DNA of 52,907 nucleotides from contig WTXG01000244.1 in NCBI GenBank assembly GCA_022496185.1, positions 1 through 52,907 of the forward strand, in the 5' to 3' direction. Shown one piece after another: positions 31,705 through 44,545 of the stretch. Under the pieces are notes generated by a model, which saw only the letters and a program-made list of their open reading frames with translations, was not told the DNA's origin and ran no database searches. Every line of letters starts with the position of its first letter. The first letter of the stretch is position 1. A program made the translations under genes and the position numbers. Origin of the DNA: Multifurca ochricompacta (taxonomy: Eukaryota > Basidiomycota > Agaricomycetes > Russulales > Russulaceae).

Positions 31705-33757
31705 TTATAGAGCGAGGCCGGTGGTGAGAAGAAGTAGTGTGGCGGAGAGTAGCGTCCACAGAACGCTGGTATGTATGGTGAGGGTGGACGCAGACGAGGA
31801 GGGCTTGATGCCACCCGAGCTCGAGCCGGAACTTGATGGGCTGGAGTTCGAACCCGTGCCTGAGGAAGTGCCGGAGCTGTTACCAGAGACGGCGGTTTGA
31901 CCAGAGACATCTGTTGAGAAAGAAAAAAAGAACACGTGGAGGGGACGTGGAATGAATTAGCCTTCCTTACTCGCACACATGGGCCACCCCCCACAATATC
32001 AGTTTTGAAACACGTACATTGCTGGAACGTGGGTAATGAATAGTTTGCCTCTCTGTACGGCCGTGTTTTGTTGAGGGCGACTCCAACGGGGACGACGTGC
32101 TGAACGCGGGGGAGGGGGCGGGGGAGAAAAAGAAAAGTGAACTTTTAGAAAATCATTGTTAAGTGGACGATGATACGACGTACCGAGAAAGCCGATTTCA
32201 GCTGCGGGTAAAACTTGGTCGCCTCTTGCATCGTAAAGTTGTTCAATTCGTGGGTGAGCATGATACCCCCGACAGTGTCAAAGTTGCCCGCAGTCAAATT
32301 GCTGATGAAGAGATTGTAGTACGTGTCGACGTCAGTGGCTGTGACGTTGTTCAAACCCACACGCCAGTCGTTAGAATCGTATTTCCACAGGATCGTCTGT
32401 AACCCGAGTGCATTGGCGATTGCACGGATACGATCCTTGATACCAAAATCGACGTGTCAGTATCAATTATACTTCTGGAAGGGACTACACCTACGTCAAC
32501 ATCACCGTAGGGAGGGCGCCAGCAGGTTGGGGTAACGCCTGTGACAAGCTTGATGGCTTGCATCTACAAGGGAAAATATAGATAGTGTGATCAGCACAAA
32601 CAACCCGCTTAGCTCCAAATGGGAAAAACTCGAGCGCTTACTGTGTACCATAACTCCGCAAACGCGTCTTGACTCTGGAACGCCGTCACTGAGTTACAAA
32701 GGCATCAGCAACAGATCCCATCGCTCATGATAGCTGAGCGTGATAAGGAAGCTCACTGTAACGATGTGACCATGTGTCTGTCATGGCCACACGATGATCA
32801 GCTCCGGCGCTTGAATGGGAAAAAACATGACGAGCCACTCACGGGCACAAATCTCGTGCCCATCTGCAAGCGCGCGCTGCGCCTCCAGTGGCCAGTCAAG
32901 CACATTGCTCCCAATATAGTACATGGTCGCCTTTTGGTTCTGACTCGCGAGATAGTCGTAGAATGCATTATGCGTACAGTTCGGCCCATCATCGAATCCG
33001 TACCCCATCGTCTTCGGTTCTGGCACGCTCGACACGTCTGGGGAGAGACCCGCTAGCTTTGGTATTGTGCACTGACGAACCGACCACCCTAGTTCATAGA
33101 ACAGACGTAATAAGCACTGAGCTCCGACTTCTATTTTTAGAAAAGAGTTAAGGCGCGCCAAGGGACGTCCATATTTCGGGAGGTCTATGCCAAAGCTTCA
33201 AAGCGAGCGAACTAAATCCGCACGCTTCGAGCTTCGAGCGTGTCCTTGGCAACACGAACGGGAATATTGCACCAACATCGCCATGTCTATACGGCTTGAT
33301 TGAACGCGGAGAAGGAAAGGAAGGCTGCTTACAACAGTCCGGATCGTTCACCGAGTCATACGTCACATTGATGGTACTTCCATTGAGCTGTCCCTTGGGT
33401 TGAATGTTAGTCGGAATGCTGCTGGAGATGTTCGCCCACATCGCCTGGCCAGCTGTATCATTTGCGAGTAGCGTCGCAGGCTGCCAGATCGGTGGGAAAT
33501 TGTGAACGAACTGGCCCGACGGCGCGTAATAATACGGGGTGCATTCGAGGGCGGGATCTGCGGAACCAGATGAGCAAAAAATAAAAATAAAAAGGGAGAG
33601 GAACTCGAGGGCGGGGTTGGGGGTGGGGGTGGGGGCGAAGATGATGATAAGACGCACCAGAGATCTGCGCTTCGGATTGCTCGGAACTGTGGTCTTGGGC
33701 GAGGGCCGACGTCGCAAGGAGTGTAGCGAAGAGTTTAAGCGCGCGCAAATTGAACAT
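31705..33757 (-). CDS. Chitin deacetylase, CE4 family, secreted and GPI-anchored
   Basis: Removes acetyl groups from chitin at the cell surface, making chitosan in the wall. About nine exons on the minus strand, GT-AG with one GTTACA donor. The start MFNLRALKLF...SALA is a clear signal peptide. NodB motifs appear in order: GFDDGP (metal Asp), HTWSH (metal His pair, on its own small exon), RPPYGD, W-K-Y-D-S-N-D-W and IMLTHEL. D-C-W-W precedes the domain as in fungal relatives. The C-terminus is a Ser/Gly-rich linker followed by a hydrophobic tail (L-L-S-A-T-L-L-L-L-T-T-G-L-A-L), the GPI-addition pattern. The intron before the W-W-S-V exon is long (about 240 nt). Two introns have strong C runs on the coding strand. 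No disruption found; this gene looks functional. Confidence 0.9.
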
Positions 33758-35642
33758 CGCGAAAAAATAAACACTGGGCGTAATGGAATGACCGGGGTTT
33801 CGTTTTCGGAGGGGGAGACTCGAGGGGAGGAATAGGCTGCCGGCGGCGGTGTAGAGGTTGACTAGGTATAAAATACGCAGCCCTCGGACTCTAAAAGGGT
33901 ATAGAGGGCGTCCGTAAGGTGGTATAAGAAGGGGGAGGGTAAAGTTGGAGAGGAAGAAGAGAGAGAGCAACCCGAAGAGGCCGTTTATGGCTCAGTTCAG
34001 TTTTAAGCACGAGGCCAATGCACCCTTGTTCGGAGCACCTTGTCCGGCTGTGAACCCCGCAAGATGAAGCGCCGTCTTAGCGAGATAAAATTAAAGAAAT
34101 TAAAAAGGGCGTTTGGGAAAGTTCAACGATATGAATAGAACCACCCGGTTTGCCACGCTTGTATATGGCTTACACCTGTCTATGGCACTTGAAAGGGCCT
34201 GCGCTTGCAAGGCAGCCTGCTGCACATGATGGTTACAGCAGTTAATCTGATCATGATCAGATGAACCAATTTACTATTCCTTCAAGGGGGTTGCGCCCAA
34301 AGTCCAAGTCCGAAGTCCGAATCTCGCTGTCAGATTAGGCGAGGATAACTTCGGCATCCCTTCCAAAAATAACAACGGTTGTAACTAAAAACTAAATTAT
34401 TATTTAACAAACCCGCTCACAAAGAACATTCATGCATGCACGTTCATAAATACGAAGGGCGTTGTTTATTTTCTTGAATTAGCGGAGTTGGGCTCGTGAC
34501 CACATGATCACAAGAAGCACGTGACGAGAGGAGAGGGAGTGAGTGTGAGTATTCCTTTCCTATTTCCATTGACCAGACCTGGTCTTGTGCAGCTAGCTAT
34601 CAGCTATTAAATATGTCCGAAGACCCCATCGGTGTTTGTTGTTCCATCGCTTTCCTGGCGTGCCTAGATGTCTGCACGGGCGTATGCGTCGATTTTGCGT
34701 CTATCCGTGCGTCCTCCCGTTAAACTCTATCTCATGAACTCATCCATGGATTCCACCCCATACCCAACTTTTCTAGAGCATAGCTTTACAGAGACGATGT
34801 GCAAATGTCGATGTTGTGGGCGATCTGAGAAGGAATTGACGTTGGAAACTCGGATGGAGAGCGAGCACCTCTGATACAACAGACCCAGCCGACCCCATCC
34901 AATCCTATGGCCTCAGGCAGTCATTAGGGTCTTTGTGCTCGGAATCCAGTCCAGAATAGGGTAAGTTCTCGCCGTCGTCATATCTGACCCCGATGATGGA
35001 GACCCCATTTCTTTGGACACAGATGTATCATATCATAATTCTACGTAAGTATGTCTAGCGGATTGTATTAACCCGAATGCAAAATTATAGCGGACAGTTC
35101 CATGACACCCACTCCGGATCACCACCCAGTTCTGTTGTGGATTGTGTGCCCCCAGGACGTTTCCCGTTCCGCACAGCACATATCCATCGACCGTATCTCC
35201 ACCATCACTCTGCTTTTTGAATAAAGACACCGGGGTTCCATTCCAAGGCGCGAGAAGGGTGTAAGGATGAATTTATACATGGCTGACTGGTGACAATATT
35301 CGCACATGCGCGTCGAAATATGTGCTGATGTGGGGCTATTGGACCGGGTACCAGCAAGGTGGACGCAGTTAGAAGTTAGCTAGCTTCACCTAAGACATAA
35401 AGTAGTTGCACCTTTGGCCTACGATGACCCACGTTCTCACAGTGTCGCGGCACGTGATCACACGCGTCTTAGTGTGTCGCGCTGTGCAGTCAGTCAAAAC
35501 TCAGACGTGTAAAACCCACCTCCCCTCCAAGAACCCAATTATTCCATCAGATTGCGCCTGAGTGTCTAGGATAACCTTGTTTAGGCCCAACGGTGAGTGA
35601 TTCCCATGCCACACCCTCGCCACATTCGCGTCGTCTCACATT
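33758..35642. other. Intergenic between divergent chitin deacetylase and kinase genes
   Basis: About 1.9 kb shared upstream space. A minus-strand frame at 35033-35285 (from about HPYTLLAPWNG to RHTYVEL) has protein-like composition and ends with a stop, but no start and no family is recognised, so I do not call a gene. Otherwise nothing is seen. Confidence 0.4.
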
Positions 35643-37909
35643 ATGCCGAATCCCAGTACCCCACCTAACTCCAGAGACCCTCATCCTGGGACTACACTAT
35701 CTCAAACAACCCCGTTGAAGAGAGATTTTCCAGGAAGTGAACACCATAATTCCGCACCATACCAAAAAGCTTCATCACGCTATAAAAACATGACATTTGA
35801 CGCTTCTGAGAAGTTCGTCGGACCCATGCCTGTCCACACCTTCTTGGCCGAATTTCTTCCAAAGGCGCGCGAATCACGACCAACAAACCAAATCTTGTTT
35901 ACCCGCTCAACCGTCTCAAAAAATGAGAACGAATTTGCAAGTGCCTCTACCATCTGATATATATTTCTATGCTCACTCGTATCGTAGATTAAAGCAATTG
36001 AGACGTCTGGCCTTTGTCCCAAACTGAAATTTGTCAACACCACCTCTTCTCCGGATGGAGAATATCGTTTGAAACCTGACATCTCCATTTATTCCAACCT
36101 TCCGAATCACTTTTACTGGCACGAACACTCGGCTGGCTCCAAGAAGGCAAAGTTATTAAATTGGAGAGCAGTTGACTTGTGGGTCGAGAACAAGGGGAAA
36201 GATGAGGACATATTCCTCTCACTTGAAGAGATGAGGAAAGACGAAAACAACTTGGAGAGCCATGTACAATGGACACAAGCTGCATACAAAACCTGTGGCC
36301 AGTTAATTGCTTATGCATCGGCACTCCATCGCGCCCAATTTCGCATCTTTTCATTTTTTGTCGTTCTTTTTGGTGATACCGGTCGTCTCTTTCGATGGGA
36401 CCGCAGTGGAGTAATCTACACTGAGTTATTCAAATGGGCCGCCGAACCTGACACACTCTTTGAGTTTTTCTGGCGATTCAACTTCCTATCCGACGTCGAC
36501 CGTGGTTTTGATACCACTGTTACTTCCGTACCTGATGACGAGGCGGAGGCAGCAATTTGCAAGTTGAAGACGTACGAGGGCTTGGAGAAAGTTAGGAAGG
36601 CGGATCTTCACAAGCTCTTAGTCCGGGATGATCACGCCATCGACGGGGAGCTCAGGTCATTCATCACACCAGGGCGGTATGGTATACAGAGTCACTCTTT
36701 GGCCGGTCTACATTCGGATACATTGCCTACGAGGTCGCAAGCGCAAACCTTGTGTACGTCAAAGATTTCTGGCGCACTAATCTCCCGGGCATTCAAAAAG
36801 AAGGGGATGTATATCGGGAACTGCACGCCGCGCAAGTAGCTCACATAGCGAAGTTTGGCATGGCTGGCGATGTTCCATTATCACCTAAAGATTCCAATGT
36901 CGCCTTGTTCACCCCACAGAGGACAAGGACACAAGACTACTTGCAAGGTTCAGAAGGTGGACATAACTGGTGTCCTGGTCGACCATCTGTGAATCCTTTT
37001 GTTCACTACCGACTTGTCTTGGAAACGCTCGGCAGGCCCCTGAATACATTCAGATCGACTCGGCAATTGTGTGAGGTGATTCGAGACGCCATCGTGGGTA
37101 AGGAATATAATTTTGTTCTCGCACTATACATGATAAAGGATTGGTACAGCCCACTCTGCGGCGTACGAGAGGACTGGAATGTTACATCGAGACGTGAGTG
37201 CGGGTAACATCTTGATCGGCGAGGATGGCTGTGGGATATTGATCGACTGGGACTTGTCAAAACGGGTTACGAAAGGCGTCGAGGAGAAGGCGAGACAACA
37301 TTCACGCACGGTATGTATCGCGTTAACGGATCCCAGATATTAGAGACTAATGGGGACAACATGTAGGGGACATGGCAATTTATTTCAACATGGCGTTTAC
37401 TTGACCCTTCGTTTAGACCACATGAGGTTTCTGACGACCTAGAATCATTCTTCTGGGTGCTTGTATACGAGATTGCAAAGTGCAGGAGTCCTAGGAAGAT
37501 GGATATGACAGCTGATATGCAATATGTGTTCGACATGCACTCAGATGTGGGTAGCGACGGCCTTGTCAGGGGTGGTCTTGGAAAATTTTCCTTTCTTCAA
37601 GGCGTTCCCATCACTCCTGGAGACATCGACATGTTCGTCGAAACTCCTTGTGCGGACATAATTGAGGAGTTGCGCACTCTTTTTCAAGACTTCTATCGCC
37701 ATGTGCAGCCGCGGTACGAAGTATTCAAGGAATCCTTACCACGAATCAAGGCTAAACGAGCGAAAGATCAACGAGTCCAGGATGCTCGCAACAAGCTTTG
37801 TTCTTCAGAATGGATACTGTCTCTCTTGGACCAGCACCTCGGTAGCACATGGGATGTAGACGACGATGGAAGCTTGTGCAGGTATGAGCTTCGTCTGCAT
37901 TCTAAGTAG
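35643..37909 (+). CDS. FunK1-type protein kinase (one frameshift)
   Basis: Member of the large FunK1 kinase family expanded in mushrooms; substrate unknown. Exons: 35643-35940, 35995-37097, 37150-37310 and 37367-37909. Family marks are VGPMPVHTFLAEFLP near the N-terminus, LFGRSTFGYIAYEV and VKDFWR (glycine-loop and lysine region), HRDVSAGNIL (catalytic loop), LIDWDLS (DFG equivalent) and the FunK1 block GTWQFIS...DDLESFFWVL. Near 36690 the frame changes by one missing base between S-F-I-T and W-Y-T-E-S-L-F-G, so as written the kinase core is cut from its N-terminus. No intron can explain it. The C-terminus may be longer if an intron after 37880 is used, adding a basic K-R-K-A-A-D-G-D-E tail common in the family. 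It is either a recent pseudogene or an assembly indel. Confidence 0.82.
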
Positions 37910-40135
37910 AGATCGCAAGAAGCGCAAGGCGGCGGATGGTGACGAGGAGAAGACATTCAATGAAAGGCGTAAAGTGCGGTTTCCACCTGGACCTTGGATA
38001 CAAGGCAACCATCGCCCTTCCGCTAGATCGTCCTTGGCTCTCAGTAGTGGGTATGACGTAGGAGTGGACGCAGGCTTACGATCGTCGATAAATCTCTTAT
38101 GCATGCGTGCTTTTCTTTGCTATCCTTATTGCTCCATGCCAGTGAAGCATGTCCTAAGCGTTGTCTTCGGTCATTCCGGCCCATTCGGCACTCGCATTTC
38201 TCTACCTCCACTCTACACCACTCGTTGCCTCGTCCGTCCGTCCGTCTGCTTTGCCTAACTCGTAGGTCATTGCCATTGCACCAAGAAATCGCTCAGTATT
38301 GCCCTCGTTGCTGCTAGGCTGTGCCTCAATCTTTTATCTGTCGCCTTGTCCCTTTCCCTTTCACTCACCCCATTGTGCCACCACCTTGGCTAGCTAGCTA
38401 GATGAATGTCACCCTGCTGCAATGTTACTTATTTAGTGTGCTTGTTTGAAGGATGGGTTATTGTAGTGCGTCATAAAAACACTTTTTATTGCTCAAATTC
38501 TTTCAACTTTTTTCGTTATTTTTACTACTCACCTTTTTCCATTCCATTTCTTCACTTATCTTTCTTCTTTATCCATACTTCTCTATCACTTGACGTTGTT
38601 TGGATTGTTACACATTACTGCATGTATTTAATAACCTGTGATAGACCTCTGAATATCATCATTTTGACCTCCTTTAGTTGCATGTCATACAGTAAGCCTT
38701 CAAGCATAGCAAACGGCCTATGAAGCCTGCAAGGCTTCTCAACACACCCTCTCGGTTCTCCTCTCCTCTCTCTCCTTCTTGAGTGGTGTACTACCATGAG
38801 ACTGTGTTGTTGGGGACTGGACAGCCAGGCTCCTGGTGGCCTGATGGTGATAAGATAATCCAAAGTGCATGGGATAACTGAATTAGAGACAATTCTACAT
38901 TGCACGCACAACATGTTCCTTCATATCTTATCACAAGTAAATAGTTCTATTTTCTCTCTTTATTGTCACACTCTGTTTGTAGTATAAAAGGACTCAGTTC
39001 TATACACTTTCACTTCTTCTTATCTTTACCATATTTAGCTAATACTATGTATTAGGCAGCTAAAACCCTTTTTACAGCTGTGCTCACACATGTGATTTCA
39101 ATGCCCACAGAAGAGGGAAGAGAGGGAGGGAGATAGGAATGCCTCAGTGTGATGGACTGGCCGCCCGGATCTTGTCATATATATCACTCCGGCTCCGGCA
39201 CTCCTTCATCTCCCGCCTCGCATGTACAATCATTCGTTTTACAGGCACCACACAATAATCATTCCTTCCAAACCACATTGGCAGTCTCTTATGTAGCACA
39301 AAACGAAAAACCCCATATTCTAACTTCAGAGAGGCTCAGCCTTTGGAATAACAAGTGGAAGGAGGAATGCACAGAAGGGCACTCCCAGACACTCCACAAT
39401 ACACAGCGCTATTCGAGCCTCGTTGCAGCATCCAATTTTCGATCTTCCGCCATCTTCCGCCAGCAAGCAACACATTAAGATATAGAAACCTTAGGAAATC
39501 GATATTTCAGAGGTAAGTCAACATTGAGGAAAACTGACGCTGACACGAGAGGAAGTCCGCCACGCTCTGGACCTCACTAATGCCGCCAGGGCACAGAAAT
39601 GATCACCAGAAAGTTCGGGGTCATTCAAAAACGCGTCATCCAGTTCTGCCTCTTGGTGTTGGGATATCTGCTGCCTACTCCTCATACGGCTCCTGGTGTA
39701 GTCTCACAATTTTGGCAATGTTATGGGCCATGAAGTTAAGACCTCCAGGGGTATACAAATGACTCAATTGCAAGGATTTTGCCAGTTCTGATGAGCCGAC
39801 TAGAATACAGAAATTGTGATAAACCATGGTGGGAATTTGAACAGTACCGGTGACCCAGTGGGCGTTTAGCCGGAGGTGCACGTACCTATTTTTATTATTT
39901 TTTTATTTTTTAAAAAAAAAATCCAATTTCTATTCCGCATGCAGCTTCCTAAAGCAAGAGCGGTCGTATCTACTTTAGGTGCCTCAGTAAATACATTTGG
40001 GTGAGCCATAATGATAGTAGAATAAGTTAAACCACTACACATGTAAGAGGCCGTCAGAGTTAGTAATTAGTGGGGTTTGGTGGGAAAAAACCATTTTAAT
40101 TCGGAGGTGGGTGGTTAAAGAACCCACCCGTTCGA
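37910..40135. other. Gene-poor stretch downstream of the kinase
   Basis: AT-rich. A promoter-like segment with TATAAAAGGACTCAG near 38983, followed by pyrimidine-rich sequence, resembles an LTR core, but I could not define ends or a TSD. The ORF at 39149-39478 has no recognisable feature. I support no gene. Confidence 0.4.
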
Positions 40136-40143
40136 ATCGCACC

Positions 40144-41604
40144 TAGTGATGTGCACGGCTCGGCTCAAAGCCGTAAGCCGGCCGTTTCTGAGCCGGAAAA
40201 AGCCGGGCCGACATAGGCCGTGAAAACGGCTTCCAGCGGCCCACGGCTCAGGCTTAAGGTTTGGAAAGCCTGAAGCCGCGGCTTAGGCCGCGGCTTTTGG
40301 TGGCTGAGTCACGCTTTCTATGAACCAGAATGCCAGTACAGAGATAGTCCAACATAATTGTGATTGCATTTAGATTTTAGATAAAACAATTGATGAGATA
40401 AAAACATGTCTTACATTAATCAAGATACTGAGTATATACATCTCAGATCAATCATGTGATTAAATCACATTGCGAGATAATGCGTTTGTTTACTTTAATT
40501 TAGTAGCTGATATAGTACATCTAAATAGGAATTCTGAAGGAAATGGGCATGGTGCAGACTTATATTTTAGATACTTTGTTAACTTAGAGACTTAGGTGCT
40601 TGTGATAATGCGATAGCAACTGCTTTATCTATAGCAGATTTAGTGGCTTTATACAGCTACTAAATCAAAGTAAACGAACGCACGCATTATCTTGCTTGTT
40701 AATGAAAGTGATTTAATCACATGATCAATCTGAGATGTATATACTCAGTATCTTGATTAATGTAAGATGCGTTTTTATCTCATCAATTGTTTTATCTAAA
40801 TGCAATCACAATTATCTCGGACTATCTCTGTGCCGGTATTCTGGTTCAACAAATTCAATGCTGTCCTGGATGTGCATTTTTTATGCAGCAAAGGACATTA
40901 TAGATACACGCGGCCATTTTTTGAGTAATATTAATTGATAATCTGATTGTAGAGTAGTCTAAAGTAGTCTAGTATGTATTTTAGATAATGCCAGACCAGC
41001 AGAAACAATCGCGCATTAGTAAATAAGATGTGTCAGGGTACTTATGAAAGTAAGCCACTGATAACTAATTGGATTTACATCGCATGCTCGATCGGCTTTG
41101 GTATTTCGTAGAATAGTACTAGAACCTATTTAAAGATGCCCTGTAGCACACTACAGACCCCATCTTGTCCTCTTGGGGCTGTAGGCTCTTAGCAATTGTT
41201 CAATATAGGTTTATTCTTGCTGGATTTTCACTCTTAGTTTCACCATGATCTCAACATCTTATCTTATCTACATAGCAAGCGCAGGATAGAAGCACCTGTT
41301 ACAAACACTGTTATTGATACAAGCTAAACTAAGACAATTTATGTTACAGGAGTTAAATAGGAGACATAATATGGCAGAAGGCCAAAGCAGTGGCCAGGGG
41401 TTGATATAATGTAAACTACAAGTCCTTCAAAAAATGCAGCTAAAACTGGATTTGACGCTGTAAAGCCGCGGCTTGGGCCTAAGCCGGGCCTAAGCCGGCC
41501 GGAAGCCGTCGCTACGGCCCAGGCTTGAGTTTTGAAAAGCCTGAGCCGCCAAAAGCCGAGCCTAAGCCGCGGCTTCAGGCCGAGCCGGGGCCGTCACAAC
41601 ACTA
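40144..41604. mobile_element. hAT-type element, AGCCG-rich family, long copy (1.46 kb)
   Basis: Perfect 8-bp TSD ATCGCACC (40136-40143 and 41605-41612). TIRs TAGTGATGTGCACGG and, inverted, TAGTGTTGTGACGG. AGCCG-rich subterminal blocks are at both ends (40150-40310 and 41460-41595). Inside is a large imperfect palindrome with arms 40321-40511 and 40655-40848, and a segment (41031-41303) that looks like a solo LTR without a clear TSD. No transposase ORF. It shares core sequence with the 325-bp copy at 815-1139, which appears to be an internal-deletion derivative. Confidence 0.9.
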
Positions 41605-41612
41605 ATCGCACC

Positions 41613-42277
41613 TCCCTTACAATTTGATAGGTAAAACAATGTGTAATTGACCCGCCAAACGATTACTACAGGTCAAACTCCTTCGACTTTATAGGGGTCC
41701 ACCCTCTTCACACGGTTGTACTTTCCCATTCTTGGTTCACATAGCTTCGACATCTACAGAGAGCTATTCGTGTATGGAGGTGTATGGAGGTGTTAGGCAT
41801 TGCGCACTTCTGAACACGTGAGGCACTGACCTGAACCGGCACGTTGGCCGTCTTAACCGCACTACGCGAAATATATTTCGGCTCACAATTAAAAACAGTG
41901 CGCTAGACGGCGATTAAAAGATATTTCTGTGATCAAATATCTTGTATTTACCACGGCTTTATGCTGTCTTTATGGAAAAGAAATGTGAAATTCGCTGTCT
42001 CTCAAAAGGTCGGCCTTTGTCACGGAAAGAAACGGAATATAAGGCTTGATACCGAAACAAGTCGCCGTCCCTGAGCAAATGTAAGTGACATCGGAATCAA
42101 TTGCCAGACAGGTGCCGCGAGTGCCCTGCCAGGGCAGACTTCATCAGTTGGTTCCTGCTCAATCTTGGTCCTCCAGAGAAAAAGACCGGGAATGTCTTGG
42201 ACAATGGAACAGCTTAAGCTGAGGCCTCCACATATAAAGTAGGCCTGCTTCCAATCATCATAACCACACCGCCTAGC
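41613..42277. promoter_or_regulatory. Upstream region of the subtilase with TATA box
   Basis: TATAAAG at 42233-42239 lies about 40 bp before the ATG, a usual spacing for a strong fungal promoter. A tandem duplication of GTGTATGGAG occurs near 41773. No other gene is seen. Confidence 0.5.
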
Positions 42278-43756
42278 ATGCTCTCCATTTCACTCCTCTC
42301 CCTCTCCCTCTCCTTGGCCGCTTCCACATGGGCTACTCCACTTTCTACCGGCTATCACTATGATGCACGCAAAGACTGTCCTTTTGGCCTTGCACCCCTT
42401 TTCACAGCAGCTCATGAAGCTCCTTACGGACTCGTCAACAATTCATACATCGTCATGTTCAAGAAGGGTCTGTCGCCTGTCGCTATGGGCAATCACCTCA
42501 ACTTCCTCCAGTCAGCACACTCCGAGGACCCTCTCTTAGAACGCGATAATGGCCTCCGTCACGTGTTCGACAGTCATATCAAGGGTTATGCTGGAAAGTT
42601 CACCGAGAATGTCATCGAGAGGATTCGTGAGATGCCTGAAGTCGACTATGTTGAGCGCGACCAGATAATCAGGACTCAAAATATCCAGGAACCTGCACCT
42701 TGGGTGAGTCCCATAATCCTCTCACATATTTGGGATTATATATCTGACTCATTGTAATTTCATTATTAGGGTCTTGCACGTATCAGTCACCGTCCAAAGC
42801 TTACACATGGTACTTTCACCAAGTACGAGCACCAACCCAGTGGTGGCGAAGGCGTCGATGTTTACGTCATTGATACTGGTATCAACATCCATCACAAGGA
42901 CTTCGAGGGGCGTGCGTCGTGGGGCAGGACTATCCCTGTGAATGACGTTGATGAAGATGCCAATGGTCACGGTACTCACTGCGCTGGGACGATTGCGTCA
43001 CGCAAATACGGCGTGGCGAAGTCTGCGAATGTTATTGCGGTCAAAGTGCTTGGATCGGACGGGATTGGGAGTAATTCTGACGTGATCTCGGGTGTTATTT
43101 TCGCTGCGGAATCTGCGGCACTGAAGGCGAAGGAGGCGGAGGAAGAGGTCAAGGCGACTGGGACGACGAAACATAAGGGATCTGTGGCGAATATGTCATT
43201 GGGTGGTGGACGATCTCGTGCTCTGGATGATGCGGTCAATGGTGCGGTTGATACTGGCCTCCATTTCGCTGTCGCGGCGGGTAACAACGATCGCGACGCG
43301 TGCTCTTACTCTCCCGCTGCCGCTGTGAAGGCGATCACGGTTGCAGCGTCTACGCTTAGTGACGAGCGTGCTTGGTTCTCTAACTATGGTCCTTGTGTTG
43401 ATGTGTTTGCCCCCGGTCAGGATATCATGTCTACTTGGATTGGATCTGATTCTGCGGAGAATATCATGTACGGGACATCCATGGCATCACCTCATGTTGC
43501 TGGTCTTCTGGCATATCACCTTTCCACCCTTCCGTCCACGAAGTTCAACCCTCTCGCTTCGTCAATCGTTCCCCCCACTGCACAATGGGCGTCGGGCTTC
43601 GTTCCTCCCCCGAAGTTGGTCCATCCTTTCAACTTGATCGCCCCTGCGGACCTGAAAGCGGAGGTGATTAAGCACTCGAGCCGGGGATTGCTTTCGCGAG
43701 TCAGTAGGACTACACCCAACTTGTTGGTTTTTAATAATTATACTGGCTTCTTCTGA
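42278..43756 (+). CDS. Subtilisin-like serine protease (S8, proteinase K-like), secreted
   Basis: A secreted endopeptidase made as a pre-pro-enzyme. Exons 42278-42703 and 42770-43756 with one 66-nt GT-AG intron; about 470 residues. The N-terminal signal peptide MLSISLLSLSLSLAAS is followed by an I9 inhibitor propeptide (NNSYIVMFKKGLSP ... VDYVERDQ). The catalytic triad is visible: Asp in VIDTGINIHH, His in GHGTHCAG and Ser in GTSMASPHVAG. The oxyanion Asn is in VAAGNND. A Pro-rich stretch of about 50 residues between the Ser motif and the final helix is longer than in proteinase K. No frame break. It stands alone between repeats. Likely roles are extracellular protein digestion or vacuolar turnover; the sequence does not decide. 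Confidence 0.95.
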
Positions 43757-44545
43757 TGGGTTTGGCTTATACTATGACGGGTTTGTGGGTTTACTAGTAT
43801 AGTTGTCCTGTGACTACTTTCGGTCATTTCTTGCATTAAATACCAGCCGTACATGCGGAAAATTGAGCATGATTACTACCTTTCACTCCACTTCCCATGC
43901 CACAGCGACTCTGACATGACCCATCTCTAAATCTAGCTGTCACAGGTGGTTTAGGCTGGGCTCATGTGAGTTGTTTGTGTGCTTTGTCCTACGGCAAACC
44001 TAGGTTTAAGACGGGGATGCGTGTCTTATGAGAGAGTATATGATGTCTTATAGCTGAGTCAGTTAAGCGAGCTACCTATTTAAAGCGAGTGACTTCAATT
44101 GGTGTGGTTATTGATGTGAGAGTACGTCAAAGGGCCGTGACGACGACCAAGAGCAAAAGTATTATTAAAGCAAAGAATTAAAGAAGTGTTGCGTGCATGC
44201 AGTAAGGAGTGTACCGGCTAGGAGTGTACCGGCTATGCGGGAGCGGGACAATGGATCCGGTTGCTACCGACCCCTAGTCTCTAGGTTGTGACCACCCATG
44301 CGCACTTTCAGTTGTCAGGTTAAAGGCAATCTCGTCGAAGCAGTTCCGCATGCCAACACCACCACCACACCCCTCAGCCTCCTTCATCCGTGTGCCACTG
44401 TGAGGTAATAATCACACACGCGATCTCAGGGTGTCCGTACCACGATGCAAACGTCGATGGGGTTCACCCCTTATTCTGCGTATTCAAGTACGCATCGCGC
44501 TGCGGTAATCATCTTTCAACCTCGGATTATAGCTCACCCAACTCT
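43757..44545. other. Intergenic, 3' side of the subtilase
   Basis: Contains a perfect 15-bp tandem pair (GGAGTGTACCGGCTA, about 44205-44235). No gene is seen. Confidence 0.4.

Noticed and set aside
35033..35285. Possible small minus-strand gene with a GYVLCGTGNVLG-like stretch
   Set aside because: Protein-like composition, but no start codon in frame, no second exon and no family recognised; noted only in the intergenic entry.
38930..39110. LTR-like promoter segment with a TATA box
   Set aside because: No matching second copy, no defined ends and no target duplication.
39149..39478. 109-codon plus-strand ORF
   Set aside because: No motif, no introns or homology I can recognise, and biased composition; looks like chance in gene-poor DNA.
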